Part shown: piece by piece, positions 26,663-36,768 of the stretch
Layout: each line of letters starts with the position of its first letter
Numbering within the stretch: the first letter of the stretch is position 1
Assembly (NCBI RefSeq): GCF_000820305.1
Contig: NZ_CDBH01000025.1
Coordinates: 1 to 64,000, forward strand
Direction of reading: 5' to 3'
Origin: Aeromonas dhakensis
Lineage (GTDB): Bacteria; Pseudomonadota; Gammaproteobacteria; Enterobacterales; Aeromonadaceae
Length of the DNA stretch: 64,000 nucleotides
The notes under the pieces: model-generated
What the model was told of the DNA's origin: nothing
Seen by the model: the letters and a program-made list of their open reading frames with translations, nothing else
Database searches by the model: none
Program-made: the position numbers and the translations under genes

Positions 26663-27121
26663 TTACTGGGTTCTGGCCTTGAGATAACCGGCGTAGTCCG
26701 GGATCTGCACGCTGAACGCCTGGCGCATGTGGGGGCTGTCCATGATGAAATCGGCGGTCGCCTCGTTGGTGGCGACCGGGATGTTCCAGACTGCTGCAAG
26801 GCGCAGCAAGGCCTTCACGTCCGGATCGTGGGGCACCGCATTGAGGGGATCCCAGAAGAAGATCAGCACGTCGATCTTGCCCTCGGCGATCAGGGCGCCG
26901 AGCTGCTGGTCACCCCCCATGGGGCCGGAGAAGAGACAGGTGATGGGCAGCTGTGCCTGCTTGCCGAGCATGGTGCCTGTGGTACCGGTGGCGTAGAGGT
27001 GGTGGAGCTTGAGCTCCTCCTTGCGCCGCATCACCCAGTTCAGCAGAGGGGTCTTCATGTTGTCGTGAGCCACCAGCGCCACTCGCTTGTGGGGCGCCAT
27101 CTCACGGGCGATCTGTTCCAT
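26663..27121 (-). CDS. mgsA: methylglyoxal synthase
   Basis: 152 aa, the same length as E. coli MgsA. It converts dihydroxyacetone phosphate to methylglyoxal and phosphate. Conserved parts include [11 protein letters not shown] (catalytic Asp region), [31 protein letters not shown] and [22 protein letters not shown]. In-frame ATGs at 27127 and 27130 are also possible; GGA spaced eight bases favours 27121. Confidence 0.93.
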   Translation of the reverse strand: MEQIAREMAPHKRVALVAHDNMKTPLLNWVMRRKEELKLHHLYATGTTGTMLGKQAQLPITCLFSGPMGGDQQLGALIAEGKIDVLIFFWDPLNAVPHDPDVKALLRLAAVWNIPVATNEATADFIMDSPHMRQAFSVQIPDYAGYLKARTQ

Positions 27122-27209
27122 GGACATCATCCGTAGCAGTGTTGTTTGAATAGAGCCGTATCCTAATCGAAAGCGGCGCCCGTTGCCTTGCCGGGCGCCG
27201 TAACTGTGA

Positions 27210-29315
27210 TCACTTCGACTGTTCAATCCACTGCTTGTTCTTCTGCTCCAGCACCGAGATGGGCAGCATGCCGTATTCCAGTACATGGTGGTGGAACGCC
27301 TTGAGGTCAAAACCTCCGCCCAGCGCCTGCTCGGCCGACTCCCGCATCCGGATCAGCGCCAGCTGGCCCGCCTTGTAGGAGGTCGCCTGGCCGGTGTAGG
27401 CCATGTAGCGGGGCACCTCGGAGCTGATGTCCCCGTCCCCCAGCGCCGAGTTCTCCTTCATGTAGTTGGCGGCCTGGTCGTGGTTCCAGCCATACCAGTG
27501 GATGCCGGTATCCACCACCAGCCGCATCGCCCTCAGCATCTCCTCGTTGAGGCGACCGAAGTACTGTAGCTGGTTGTTGAAGGCAGACGATCCCTCGACC
27601 TTCACGTCCCCCACCGCCGGATCGTAGAGACCGCGCCCCTGATAGAGCCCCATGTCGTGATCCGCCAGGTATTCGGTGTAGAGCGCCCAGCCCTCCGCAT
27701 AGGCGGTGTAGGAGGCGTTCGCCACGTACTGCGGGAAGTCGGGATCCTTGGCGGCCAGCTCCTGGGCGATGGTGATCTGGAAGTGGTGGCCTGGCGCCGC
27801 CTCGTGGGCCAGCAGGGTGCTGATGTTCCAGCTCTGCAGGCCATAGGGGTAGTAGGTGTTGAGGAAGAAGCGCCCCTTGCGGCCGGTCTGCGGGTTGCCG
27901 TCCTGATACCAGGCCACCCCGCCGTATGGCGCGTCCTTATAGGAGACGGGCACCACCTCGTAATCCAGCTTGGGAATGGTGCGCTCGGCATCGAAGAAGT
28001 CCGGCAGCACCAGCGCCGCCTTGCTCTTGAAGGCGTTGTACTCCTGCAGTGCCCGCTCGTGCTCGGCCAGCGCCTGCTGCTGCGGCCCGCTCAGGGTCGC
28101 ACCGGTGGCGTTGCCGGGGTTGAGGCCGGCCGACCAGACCGCCAGCGGGTTCTGATAGAAGAAGGCCGGTTCGTTCAGGTAGCGGAAGAAGGCGTAGATC
28201 TGACCGCTCTGCTTGCTCTGGGCCACGTCGTCGCTGTCGCACTTGCCGACGGTATGGCACACCTTGACCATGGCGCCGAAGATCCGCGCCACCTCGCTCA
28301 GCCCCAGCTCATGCACCTGCTCCGGCGTCATGTCGGTGGTGGTGTGCTTCTTCAGCAGCCAGCGATACCAGTCACGCCCGTTGGTCATGCCGCAGAAACC
28401 GTCGTCGCACTCGCCGCTGCCAAGGCGCACCGCATAGGCGCCGCCGTGCTGGTAATCCAGGTAGTCACGCAGCGCCAGATAGCGGCCGTTGATGCTGTCC
28501 AGCACCCCCTTGTACTCGCTGCGCAGCGCCTCGTCCGCCTCTCCCGGCAGCTGCTGCCAGCCGAGGTAGGAACCGGCGATCGCCTCGCCCTCCAGCTTGC
28601 TGTCGAGCTGGGCCAGCAGCCGGTCCACCAGCTCGTCCGGCAGGGTGTTGCCCTGGGCGCTGCCCAGTTCGAACTGGTGCTTCACCTCGGCAAGGTAGCC
28701 GTCATAGGCCTTGAGCCAGCTGAGATGCTCCTGATACCAGGCCAGTGGTGCGGTGGCGACCCTCGCCTTGCTGGCCACAACCGGTGCCGCTGCCGGGCGA
28801 TCGATGTCGCGCCGCCAGGTGGCATCCCCCGGCGCGACCCGCTCGGCCGAGCTCTGCTCGAAGTAGTCGAAGCCGGGCTCGACGGTGCGGGCAGCTTTGC
28901 CGCTGGCCGGGGAGGCCCCTACCTCATCGGCCAGGTCCACCACCCGGTTGCTGAAGTGGTGGATCGGGATCTGGGACTGTGGCAGATCGTAACCGGTCAG
29001 GTTGATCTGCAGATCCCAGCGGATCATGTCGTAGAACAACCGGTCCCGTTCGCTCAGCACGCTCGCGTCCAGGGCATCCAGCCGCTTGAGCAGGGCGCTG
29101 TCGAGGGCCTTGCGCTTGGCGATGCTGGCGGCATCGATGGCAAAACCGTAGGGGTCGAGCGCCTGGCTCTCGCGCAGGGCCTCGTCCATGGTCTGCATCA
29201 GGGAGGTCTTGGTGGCGGCGGGATCCGCCGGCGCGTTGGAGCTGTTGTCATTGCAGGCAGTAAGCGAGAGTGCGATGGCACAAGCCAGCGCCAGTTTGTT
29301 GGGCAAGAAGTGCAT
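27210..29315 (-). CDS. DUF885-family lipoprotein, putative metallopeptidase
   Basis: 701 aa. Lipoprotein signal peptide with lipobox LTAC (residues about 18-21) and a following NDN tail. The family motif [13 protein letters not shown] carries the HExxxPGHH-type zinc-ligand pattern, and [19 protein letters not shown] supplies a possible third ligand. Members have been linked to peptidase activity, but substrates are mostly unknown. AAAGGA lies upstream of the ATG. A GC-rich stem follows the stop at 27174-27200. It probably faces the periplasm. Confidence 0.8.
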   Translation of the reverse strand: MHFLPNKLALACAIALSLTACNDNSSNAPADPAATKTSLMQTMDEALRESQALDPYGFAIDAASIAKRKALDSALLKRLDALDASVLSERDRLFYDMIRWDLQINLTGYDLPQSQIPIHHFSNRVVDLADEVGASPASGKAARTVEPGFDYFEQSSAERVAPGDATWRRDIDRPAAAPVVASKARVATAPLAWYQEHLSWLKAYDGYLAEVKHQFELGSAQGNTLPDELVDRLLAQLDSKLEGEAIAGSYLGWQQLPGEADEALRSEYKGVLDSINGRYLALRDYLDYQHGGAYAVRLGSGECDDGFCGMTNGRDWYRWLLKKHTTTDMTPEQVHELGLSEVARIFGAMVKVCHTVGKCDSDDVAQSKQSGQIYAFFRYLNEPAFFYQNPLAVWSAGLNPGNATGATLSGPQQQALAEHERALQEYNAFKSKAALVLPDFFDAERTIPKLDYEVVPVSYKDAPYGGVAWYQDGNPQTGRKGRFFLNTYYPYGLQSWNISTLLAHEAAPGHHFQITIAQELAAKDPDFPQYVANASYTAYAEGWALYTEYLADHDMGLYQGRGLYDPAVGDVKVEGSSAFNNQLQYFGRLNEEMLRAMRLVVDTGIHWYGWNHDQAANYMKENSALGDGDISSEVPRYMAYTGQATSYKAGQLALIRMRESAEQALGGGFDLKAFHHHVLEYGMLPISVLEQKNKQWIEQSK

Positions 29316-29465
29316 GGTGTAGTCCTTTAACCGTTGTTATTGTTTGCCCCCGAAAAGGGGTTCCAATAGTGCACCTCTCTTGCTCGCTTTTTTGCGACAT
29401 GATTAACAAAAATAAGCTTACTTTTCATGATGATAAGCCTCATGAAAAGCTATGCAGACGGACAT

Positions 29466-29492
29466 TAAAAAACCCGCCTAAGCGGGTTTTTT
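29466..29492. terminator. bidirectional terminator (bfr side)
   Basis: AAAAAACCCGC-CTAA-GCGGGTTTTTT, with a T-tract on both strands. It lies 25 bp past the bfr stop. Confidence 0.85.
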
Positions 29493-29517
29493 AATCGTTT
29501 TTTCATGCCATAACTAT

Positions 29518-29997
29518 TCAGGACGAGCCGTGATGCAGCTGGGACTGCTGATAGTTCTCCAGCCCGATGCGATCGATGAGATCGAGCTGGGTCTCCAGCC
29601 AGTCCACGTGCTCCTCTTCATCTTCCAGGATATCCTGAAACAGGTCGCGGCTGATGTAGTCCTGCACCGACTCGGCATAGGCGATGGCCACCTTCAGATC
29701 CGGGATGGCATCCATCTCCAGCGACAGGTCGCAGCGCAGCATCTCCTCCACCGTCTCGCCGATGCGCAGCTTGCCCAGATCCTGCAAGTTGGGCAGCCCT
29801 TCCAGAAACAGCACCCGCTTGACCAGCTCGTCGGCGTGTTTCATCTCATCGATGGATTCGTGATACTCCTTGTGCCCGAGCGCCTTGAGGCCCCAGTCAT
29901 CGTAGATGCGGGCATGCAGAAAATATTGGTTGATGGCTATCAGCTCATTGGCCAGCACCTTGTTGAGGTGGGCGATGATCTTGGGATCTCCTTTCAT
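29518..29997 (-). CDS. bfr: bacterioferritin
   Basis: 159 aa. It forms a 24-subunit iron-storage cage. Ferroxidase ligands are visible as E18 ([14 protein letters not shown]), E51 and H54 ([14 protein letters not shown]), E94 and the EDEEEH cluster near residues 127-132. The haem-ligand Met lies in [15 protein letters not shown] lies nine bases before the ATG. It is the second gene after bfd on the same strand, 142 bp downstream, so iron release and storage are co-encoded. Confidence 0.93.
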   Translation of the reverse strand: MKGDPKIIAHLNKVLANELIAINQYFLHARIYDDWGLKALGHKEYHESIDEMKHADELVKRVLFLEGLPNLQDLGKLRIGETVEEMLRCDLSLEMDAIPDLKVAIAYAESVQDYISRDLFQDILEDEEEHVDWLETQLDLIDRIGLENYQQSQLHHGSS

Positions 29998-30139
29998 CGA
30001 CAGTGCTCCTTGGTTCGTGCCTGAGGCTTAGATCCTTAGAGCTTAGTCCAGAAAGATGACAACAAGAGGTCTTGCGAGCCAGCTCACCTGCGGGAAGGGA
30101 TTGAAAAAACGGGCCGGTTTTGCCGGCTGCGTGCCCTGC

Positions 30140-30346
30140 TCAGGCCACCTCGTAGTAGAGCGGCGCCTGCTCCAGCTCGGCCTTGTCGAGTTCGGCGGCG
30201 ATGATCTCCATGGTCATGCGCACGCATTTGCCACACTGGGCGCCGACGTCGAGCGACTGCTTGAGCTGGCGAAACTCGGTCTTGCCTGCCTGTACCGCCT
30301 TGCGGATCTGGGAATCTGTAATGCCGCGGCACAAACAGACATACAT
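30140..30346 (-). CDS. bfd: bacterioferritin-associated ferredoxin Bfd
   Basis: 68 aa [2Fe-2S] protein that donates electrons to bacterioferritin to release iron. Four cluster cysteines are in MYVCLCRGIT (two) and GAQCGKCVR (two), the BFD-domain pattern. The frame opens further upstream, but the ATG at 30346 begins exactly at the conserved MYVCLC. A Fur-like sequence lies about 32-50 bp upstream, consistent with iron-starvation induction. Confidence 0.9.
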   Translation of the reverse strand: MYVCLCRGITDSQIRKAVQAGKTEFRQLKQSLDVGAQCGKCVRMTMEIIAAELDKAELEQAPLYYEVA

Positions 30347-30377
30347 AGTGTTTACCTCATGCTGGATTGCCATGAAA

Positions 30378-30395
30378 TCTAAATGAGAATGGTTC
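30378..30395. promoter_or_regulatory. candidate Fur site upstream of bfd
   Basis: TCTAAATGAGAATGGTTC contains the ATTCTCATT (minus strand) motif common in Fur boxes. The second half is poorly conserved. Confidence 0.35.
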
Positions 30396-30483
30396 GTAGT
30401 GCAAATAACGATTGGTAATAAGATCCCCCGCTTGCCAGCCATCAACCCCTTGGTGACAATGCCCTGTCACTGAGGGAAACATC

Positions 30484-30795
30484 ATGCTCAAGAAACTGTT
30501 CACTGCCCTGTTTGGCGGCCAGCCCGCTCCGGTCGCCGAAGTCACCCCCACCGAATACGCCGGCTACCTCATCTATCCCGAGCCCATGGCCGAAGGGGGT
30601 CAGTATCGGCTGGCGGGCCGCATCACCAAGGAGCTGGACGGCGTGCTGCAGACCCACCGCTTCATCCGCTCCGATCTGTTTGCCAACCCCGCCGATGCGG
30701 AGCGCTTCATGGTGCAGAAGGCGCACACCTTCATCGACCAGATGGGGGATCGCATGTTCGAGCCCCGCAAACCGGCCGACAACGCAGCCTCATGA
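30484..30795 (+). CDS. HlyU-family transcriptional regulator
   Basis: 103 aa. The conserved HlyU family core is TEYAGYLIYPEPMAEGGQYRLAG followed by HRFIRSDLFANPADAERFMVQKAHTFIDQMGD. The name comes from the Vibrio haemolysin regulator family annotation; this protein lacks a visible winged-helix motif and may not bind DNA. GAGGGAAAC precedes the ATG. The last four bases overlap the tmcA start (ATGA), so the two are translationally coupled. Confidence 0.75.
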   Translation: MLKKLFTALFGGQPAPVAEVTPTEYAGYLIYPEPMAEGGQYRLAGRITKELDGVLQTHRFIRSDLFANPADAERFMVQKAHTFIDQMGDRMFEPRKPADNAAS

Positions 30796-32858
30796 TGCCG
30801 GCTGCACTCGACGAGCTGCGCCAGGCACTGGCCCGCGCCGGCGAACGGCGGCTGATCTGGCTGGAAGGTGATGAAGCCGATTGCATCGCCCGGGCCGAGG
30901 CGTTGCTTGGCGGCCTCTGCTACTGGCTGGGGGATGGCCCGAGCGAGCACAACCCGCAGCCGGCGGCCAAGGCGCTGCAGCGACTCGGTCAGGAGTGCGA
31001 CACCCTGGTATTCAATGCGTTCAGCGGTTTTCACCCCGATGCGTTCGGGGCGCTGGCGGGCACCTTGCGGGCGGGCGGCCTGCTGCTGCTGCTGACCCCG
31101 CCGCGAGCCCAATGGCCTGCCTGGCCGGATCCGGACCGGGTTAGGCTGGTGGCACAACCGGAAGATACAGCACTGGCGGGCCACGGCTTTCTCGCCCGGC
31201 TGGTGCGGCTGCTGGCGGGCGACCCTGCCCTCGAGCTAGTCCCTCCTGCTACGCCGACCCAGTGGCAGCCGGTTGGGCCGGCGCGGCCATTGAGCTGCGA
31301 TCAGGCCCGCGCCCTGCCTGCCATCCACAAGGTGTTGCACGGTCACCGCCGCCGCCCGCTGGTGTTGAGCGCGGATCGGGGCCGCGGCAAGAGCAGCCTG
31401 CTGGGGCTGGCCGCCGCCGAGCTGCTGCGCCAACAACCCGATCTGCAGATCCTGGTGACGGCCCCCTCCCAGGCCACGGTCGCCACCCTGTTTGCCCACG
31501 CGGCCCATGCCCTTGAAGACGCGCCGCAACTGCTGACTGGGCTCAGCTACTGCTCGCCGGATCGGCTGGTACACGAACCGCTGCAACCCGACCTGCTGCT
31601 GGTAGACGAAGCCGCCGCCATTCCCACCCCGCTGCTGGAGGCCATGCTGGCCCGGCACGGTCGCATCGTCTTCGCCACCACAGAGCACGGCTACGAGGGC
31701 ACGGGTCGCGGTTTTCACCTGCGCTTCAAGCGGGTACTTGATCGCGAGACACCCGGCTGGCAGGAGATCCACCTGGCCGAGCCGATCCGCTGGAGCAGCC
31801 GGGATCCGCTGGAGCCGCTGGTGTTCCGACTGCTCGGCCTCAACGCCGAGGTCGAGACACCGCCAGCGCCCACCCAGCCTGGCTGGCGCCGGCTCGAGCA
31901 GGATGCATTGGCTGCCAATGAAGGGCTGCTCCATCGAGTGTTCGGCCTGCTGGTGCTGGCCCACTACCAGACCACGCCGAGCGATCTGCGCTACCTGCTG
32001 GAGAGTCCCGCCCTCGACATCCACCTGCTGGAACAGGGCCCGCATCTGCTCGGGGTGGCGCTGGTCGCCCGGGAAGGAGAGATAGATCCTGAGCTGGCCG
32101 AGGCGATCTGGGCCGGGCGCCGGCGTCCGCGCGGTCATCTGCTGCCCCAGTCGCTGCTGGCGCACGCCGGCTTCAAGACCGCAGGTGCGTGCAGCTACGC
32201 CCGGGTGATGCGCATCGCCATCCATCCGGCGCTGCATCGCAGCGGGCTGGGGTCGCTCCTGCTGGTCCACCTCGAACAGCATTATCAGGCGGCAGGGTTC
32301 GACTATCTGGGCTCGGCCTTCTCGGCCAGCGCCGATCTGCTGCCCTTCTGGCGCAAGGCCGAGCTCAGGGTGCTGCGCATCGGCCTGCAGCGGGATGCCG
32401 CCAGCGGCAGCCACGCCGCCCTGCTGCTCAAGGCGCTGCAACCGGCTCGCACCGCCGAGCTGGCCGACTGGCACCAACGCTTCGTGCGCCAGCTACCCAC
32501 CCTGCTGGCGGGCGAGCTGAAAACCCTTGAATCCGAGCTGGTGTGGCAGTGCCTGCAGGATGCGGAGGCCAGCTCGAGCGGGCTCGATGAGTTTGATCAG
32601 GATGAGCTGGCCTGCTTTGCCCACCACCACAAGCCGTTCGAGCTGTGCCAACCCAGCCTGCAACGCTGGCTGGCGGGCAACCTGACACAACTGGAAAAGC
32701 TTGACCCCGCCGAGCGGCAACTGCTGATCGCCACCATCTGGCAATATGCCGACTGGGGAGCGCTGGCGGCCAGGCTGCAACTGGCGGGCAAGCCGGCGGT
32801 CATCAAGGCGCTGCGCAGCCTGCTGGCCCGGTTGTTGCCGCCCGCTACCACTCGATAG
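30792..32858 (+). CDS. tmcA: tRNA(Met) cytidine acetyltransferase TmcA
   Basis: 688 aa. It acetylates the wobble cytidine of elongator tRNA-Met using acetyl-CoA and ATP. An ATPase part has Walker A in SADRGRGKSSLLGLAA (about residues 193-208) and Walker B in LLLVDEAAAIPTPL. The GNAT part follows with MRIAIHPALHRSGLGSLLLVHLE (about residues 475-497). E. coli TmcA (YpfI) is 671 aa. It is coupled to hlyU by ATGA and converges with the SDR gene, overlapping it by 14 bp. Confidence 0.92.
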   Translation: MMPAALDELRQALARAGERRLIWLEGDEADCIARAEALLGGLCYWLGDGPSEHNPQPAAKALQRLGQECDTLVFNAFSGFHPDAFGALAGTLRAGGLLLLLTPPRAQWPAWPDPDRVRLVAQPEDTALAGHGFLARLVRLLAGDPALELVPPATPTQWQPVGPARPLSCDQARALPAIHKVLHGHRRRPLVLSADRGRGKSSLLGLAAAELLRQQPDLQILVTAPSQATVATLFAHAAHALEDAPQLLTGLSYCSPDRLVHEPLQPDLLLVDEAAAIPTPLLEAMLARHGRIVFATTEHGYEGTGRGFHLRFKRVLDRETPGWQEIHLAEPIRWSSRDPLEPLVFRLLGLNAEVETPPAPTQPGWRRLEQDALAANEGLLHRVFGLLVLAHYQTTPSDLRYLLESPALDIHLLEQGPHLLGVALVAREGEIDPELAEAIWAGRRRPRGHLLPQSLLAHAGFKTAGACSYARVMRIAIHPALHRSGLGSLLLVHLEQHYQAAGFDYLGSAFSASADLLPFWRKAELRVLRIGLQRDAASGSHAALLLKALQPARTAELADWHQRFVRQLPTLLAGELKTLESELVWQCLQDAEASSSGLDEFDQDELACFAHHHKPFELCQPSLQRWLAGNLTQLEKLDPAERQLLIATIWQYADWGALAARLQLAGKPAVIKALRSLLARLLPPATTR

Positions 32859-33564
32859 GCGTGCCTCGCCAGTCGAGGTAGCTCAGCTCGCCATCCGGCG
32901 TCAGCCGCGCCATCAGCGTCACCAGATCCGAGGCAGCCTGTTGCGGGCTGTGCAGGCTGCCGGCGGCCAGGTTGCCGTGAAATGGTCGCGAGAGCAGGGT
33001 ATCCACCGTGCCCGGATGAAACGCCAGCAGCTTGACGCCGGGCGCCCGTCTGGCGAGCTCGATGGCGGCGCACTTGAGCAGCATGTTGAGGGCCGCCTTG
33101 GCGGCGCGATAGCCATACCAGCCCCCAGCGCGGTTGTCGCCGATGCTGCCGACCCGGGCACTGAGCACCGCCAGGGTGCAGGGGCTCGACCCCAGCAGGG
33201 GCAGCAGCTGGCTGATCCAGCGCAGCGGCAGCAGGGCGTTGGTCTGGTAGAGCTGGGTCATGGCCTCGAGGTTGAGCGCCTCTAACCGCTTTTCCGGCCG
33301 GATGCTTCCCTGCTGCAGCAGGCCGTTACAGATCACCAGCCAGCGCGGCCTCGGCGCCAGCTCACCGATGCGGGCCACCGCCTCTGCCAGCTGTTCATCA
33401 CTGTAATCGCAGCGCAGCCAGTACAGCCTGACGCTGTCGAGCCCCACCGGTTGCGGCTGGCGACTGACGGCGATGACGGGCGCGGCGCCCGCCGCCAGCC
33501 AGTGCGCCACCAGGGCGCTCCCCAGCCCACCGCCGGCGCCGATCACCACGACACTCTCTTCCAT
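32845..33564 (-). CDS. short-chain dehydrogenase/reductase
   Basis: 239 aa. The Rossmann motif is GAGGGLGSALV near the N-terminus, the catalytic Ser lies in VLSARVGSIGD, and the YxxxK motif is YGYRAAK. VAVSRQ after the second strand fits a NADP(H) preference. The substrate is unknown. GGGGGAG precedes the ATG. The 3' end overlaps the end of the convergent tmcA by 14 bp. Confidence 0.85.
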   Translation of the reverse strand: MEESVVVIGAGGGLGSALVAHWLAAGAAPVIAVSRQPQPVGLDSVRLYWLRCDYSDEQLAEAVARIGELAPRPRWLVICNGLLQQGSIRPEKRLEALNLEAMTQLYQTNALLPLRWISQLLPLLGSSPCTLAVLSARVGSIGDNRAGGWYGYRAAKAALNMLLKCAAIELARRAPGVKLLAFHPGTVDTLLSRPFHGNLAAGSLHSPQQAASDLVTLMARLTPDGELSYLDWRGTPIEW

Positions 33565-33768
33565 GACTCCCCCTTGCGGCGAGTGTGATGGCCTTCTCCA
33601 TCGCCCCGCGCTTTTCCTGATAGGCTGATACGCGCCTTCCAGCCTGCGGGATCAAGCGGTTATGGAGGCGATCTTGTGTGGATCCCGCCGTCAGCGGCGG
33701 ATCCATTCCTATACTGAGGGAAAACCGCAGCGGGTGCTGCCAGCGCAACCAGAAGCACGAGAGTGACC

Positions 33769-34782
33769 ATGATGGCCAAAGACGGGGAAGAGCGTAAATC
33801 CATTCTGACCGAGAGCGGCACCAACGAGCTCGAGATCATCGAATTCCACCTCAAGAAGCAGCTGCCCGATGGCCGCGAGAAAATAGCCTACTACGGCATC
33901 AACGTCGCCAAGGTGCGCGAGGTGATCCGGGTGCCGGAGACCACCGACTACCCCAACGCCCAGCGTCACATGGTGGGGGTCTTCTCCCTGCGCGAGCGGC
34001 TGATCCCGCTGGTGGATCTGGCCGGCTGGCTTGGCATCAAAACCAACCCGGACAACAGCAACAAGGTGGTCATCGTCACCGATTTCAACAAGATGGCGAA
34101 CGGCTTCCTCATCGACAGCGTCAGCAGGATCCACCGGGTCTCCTGGGAGGATGTTGAGTCCCCCAGCCAGTTCCTGGAGGCGGGCGAGAATGACTGCGTG
34201 GTGGCGGTGGTCAGGCGCGACGGCAACCTCATCATGATCCTCGACTTCGAGAAGATCATCGCCGACATCAACCCCGAGCTGAGCATGGAGAAGTACGATG
34301 TGACCCAGGATCGCAAGGTCATCATCGACGATCGCATGATGGCCATGCGCCAGGCCAAAACCATCCTGGTGGTGGACGACTCCGCCTTCATCCGCAAGAT
34401 GATCGAGACCACCCTGCGCACCGCGGGCTACAACGTGGTGACCGCCAAGGACGGGGGCGACGGGCTGGAGATGCTGATGGAGTTCGATCGCCTGTCGCAG
34501 GAGGAGAAGATCCCGGTGGCCGAGTTCGTCAGCGGCATCATCACCGACGTGGAGATGCCCCGCATGGACGGCATGCACCTGCTCAAGCGACTGCGCGACA
34601 CCCCCGCCTTCAAGACCATCCCCATCGTCATGTTCTCGTCGCTGATGAGCGATGACAACCGCCAAAAGGCGCTGCAGCTGGGGGCCAACGACACCATCAC
34701 CAAACCGGAGCTGGGCCGCATGGTCGGCATGATGGACAACTTCCTGCTCGGCATCCCCATTCCCAAACCGGGCAACCTGTGA
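33769..34782 (+). CDS. cheV: chemotaxis coupling protein CheV
   Basis: 337 aa cytoplasmic protein linking receptors to CheA. The CheW-like domain (about residues 20-170) contains NVAKVREVIRVPE and LRERLIPLVDLAGWLG. The receiver domain follows (about 195-335): VVDDSAFIRK holds the acidic pair, ITDVEMPRMDG the phosphorylated Asp, and NDTITKPEL the conserved Lys. ATGs at 33769 and 33772 are both possible. Two MCP genes lie 20 kb away in this window. Confidence 0.92.
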   Translation: MMAKDGEERKSILTESGTNELEIIEFHLKKQLPDGREKIAYYGINVAKVREVIRVPETTDYPNAQRHMVGVFSLRERLIPLVDLAGWLGIKTNPDNSNKVVIVTDFNKMANGFLIDSVSRIHRVSWEDVESPSQFLEAGENDCVVAVVRRDGNLIMILDFEKIIADINPELSMEKYDVTQDRKVIIDDRMMAMRQAKTILVVDDSAFIRKMIETTLRTAGYNVVTAKDGGDGLEMLMEFDRLSQEEKIPVAEFVSGIITDVEMPRMDGMHLLKRLRDTPAFKTIPIVMFSSLMSDDNRQKALQLGANDTITKPELGRMVGMMDNFLLGIPIPKPGNL

Positions 34783-34803
34783 GGCCGCCGGTCGGCCACG
34801 CAA

Positions 34804-34831
34804 GCAAAAGGGCGCCTCGGCGCCCTTTTGC
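34804..34831. terminator. bidirectional terminator after cheV
   Basis: GCAAAAGGGCGCC-TCG-GCGCCCTTTTGC. It lies between the convergent cheV and the YjiH-like gene, with T-rich tails in both directions. Confidence 0.85.
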
Positions 34832-34842
34832 TGCGTAATGGA

Positions 34843-36015
34843 TCAGCCCAGCCAGAGATAGAGCTGGTGAGCCGCCACCCCGGCGCACAGGCCGCCGACG
34901 GTGTGGGCCACGATGGCGCGGGAAGTGAGATGACGATAGCCGAGCGCATCCAGCATGGCGGTGTGGGTGCTCAAAAAACCACTCCAGCACATGCCCATGG
35001 CGGTGAACACCGCCACCTCGTTGCCGGTGATCCAGCCCTTGCCGATGAAGGGGGGCACCAGCGACATGGCGGCCCCGACCGCCCCCAGCGAGGTGACCGG
35101 GAAGGCCACCAGCTCGGCGTGGGTGAAGCCGAACAGCAACTCGAACAGCCAGCCCACCTTGGCCGCCAGCACCGGCAGCAGCGCCACCCCCTGGAAGGCC
35201 TCGCCGGTATAGCCCTGCTCACCCGGGCCGAAAGTCAGCAGCATCACGAAGGTGCTTATGATGAGCACCCCGGGGATCACCGCCATCCCCAGCTCTACCC
35301 CGGACTTGCCACCGTCCAGCAGGGCGTTGAGCACCCGCAGCCAGGTAGGCGCCGCCTCCCGGCTCAGACCCGGTTTGGCCCCCACACTCGCCACCTCGTC
35401 GGCGATCGGGGTCTCCCCCACCAGCGGGCGGATCATACGCTGCATCAGGCGGGTCGACACCACGGAGCCGATGAGGGCGCCGAGCAGGCCGATCAGAGCC
35501 GCGCTGGCGGTGGACTCGCCCCCCGGCAGCTGCAGGGTGGCCATGAAGGTCACCACGATCAATCCCATGCCGAAGGCGGTGCCAAAGTTGGTGAGCGAGA
35601 CCAGCTGCCAGGGGGTGAAACCCTTGCGAAAGCGGCTGTCTCTGGCGAGGCTGATCACCGCCGGGTTGTCGGAGAAGAAGGTCATCAGGGCCGCCAATGC
35701 GGTGCGGCCCGGCAGCCGGAACACCGGCTTCATCAGTGGCGCCAGCAGTACCTCCAGCAGGCGGATCACCCCGAATTCGCTGAGCAGCTGGCTGAGCGCC
35801 CCCGACAGCACGGTAATGCCCATGATGAAGAGCACGGTGTTGAGCAGCAGCTGGTGGGCGGTGTTGAACAGGGTGTTGACCAGGGCAGAGAGGCCCATCT
35901 GGCTGCCGAGGTAGCCAAACAGGCTGCCGAGGATGGCCAGCACCAATACCGGCTCCAGCCAGCGGCGAAGGGAGGCCGCCCCCTGGTGAGAATTTTTAAC
36001 TGCTTGATTTTCCAT
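34843..36015 (-). CDS. YjiH-family nucleoside-recognition (gate) domain membrane protein
   Basis: 390 aa, about ten membrane segments. Gate-domain signatures are visible: NTAHQLLLNTVLFIMGITVLSG, then LMTFFSDNPAVISLARD and FTHAELVAFPVTSLGAVGAA. Gate domains occur in concentrative nucleoside carriers and spore maturation proteins; the substrate here is unknown. AGGA is five bases before the ATG at 36015, which begins the conserved region. A stable hairpin lies in the leader at 36072-36105. Confidence 0.75.
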   Translation of the reverse strand: MENQAVKNSHQGAASLRRWLEPVLVLAILGSLFGYLGSQMGLSALVNTLFNTAHQLLLNTVLFIMGITVLSGALSQLLSEFGVIRLLEVLLAPLMKPVFRLPGRTALAALMTFFSDNPAVISLARDSRFRKGFTPWQLVSLTNFGTAFGMGLIVVTFMATLQLPGGESTASAALIGLLGALIGSVVSTRLMQRMIRPLVGETPIADEVASVGAKPGLSREAAPTWLRVLNALLDGGKSGVELGMAVIPGVLIISTFVMLLTFGPGEQGYTGEAFQGVALLPVLAAKVGWLFELLFGFTHAELVAFPVTSLGAVGAAMSLVPPFIGKGWITGNEVAVFTAMGMCWSGFLSTHTAMLDALGYRHLTSRAIVAHTVGGLCAGVAAHQLYLWLG

Positions 36016-36071
36016 ACCAATCCTGAAATCTGTCGCTGTGTGGTGAGTATTGTTGTTATGACACCCATAAA

Positions 36072-36105
36072 GCAGGAGCCCTTGTCTTGCGACAAGGGCT
36101 CCTTG
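36072..36105 (-). promoter_or_regulatory. stable hairpin in the leader of the YjiH-like gene
   Basis: AGGAGCCCTTGTC, CGCA loop, then GACAAGGGCTCCT: a 13-bp perfect stem, about 57 bp upstream of the start. There is no long T-tract, so it may be an mRNA-stability element or an attenuator. Confidence 0.5.
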
Positions 36106-36396
36106 CATTGATTCTTCTGCCAGGCTCGAACTGTGCCATGCGGACTGACTGTCCACCACGCTGGCGACTGAACCGGGGAGGAGAAAACGGGTGGCCGGAC
36201 GATCCTGTCCAGTCTGCCTGTCTCGCGCCAGCGCACCGGCACCACGGCCTGCCTAGCGACGAAACGGGGCGGCAGTATAGCAACTGGGGCCGGTCGGCGA
36301 AACAAGGGGACAACCGGAGCAGATTGCCGCCCAGCGCCTGCGCGGGTAAGCTTCCCCATCGGCAATCGACTCCGTCATTCACCATCCGGCAGCAAC
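36106..36396. other. intergenic region upstream of the small hypothetical gene
   Basis: About 290 bp with no supported gene. It contains divergent promoter regions, and I could not assign elements. Confidence 0.4.
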
Positions 36397-36741
36397 ATGG
36401 GCAACACCATGAACGACCTCGTGACCTATATCAGGGCCATCCATCGCCAGGCAGGACCGGCGATACTCGTCCGCCAGCAGAGCGAACAACACAGCGAACA
36501 GGACGAGAGCGGCACCCTGACCCACCACCGGCAGACCCATTACTGGTTCGCCAACGGCGTGGTCATCTGCCACCAGCTGGAGCTGGACGAAGAGCCCTCC
36601 CCACAAGTCTGCCCGGAGTGCTGGATCAGCTATCGGGTGGTCGCCAGCTCCATCCCCATCACCCCTGCGCGCAAGCTGTTCCACAACCCCTGCCAGGAGG
36701 CCTTCTGGCTCAAGATGCAGCAGATCACGCCGGCCGGCTGA
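36397..36741 (+). CDS. hypothetical protein with one CPEC motif
   Basis: 114 aa, predicted soluble and mostly beta. It starts MGNTMNDLVTYIRAIHRQAG and holds HYWFANGVVICHQLELDE and a CPECWISY motif (two close cysteines, enough for at most one metal pair). A second ATG at 36409 is possible; neither has a strong ribosome site. The family is not recognised. It converges with the channel gene at 36769. Confidence 0.5.
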   Translation: MGNTMNDLVTYIRAIHRQAGPAILVRQQSEQHSEQDESGTLTHHRQTHYWFANGVVICHQLELDEEPSPQVCPECWISYRVVASSIPITPARKLFHNPCQEAFWLKMQQITPAG

Positions 36742-36768
36742 CCTGCTCGACCAGTGACCGGTGCGCCG

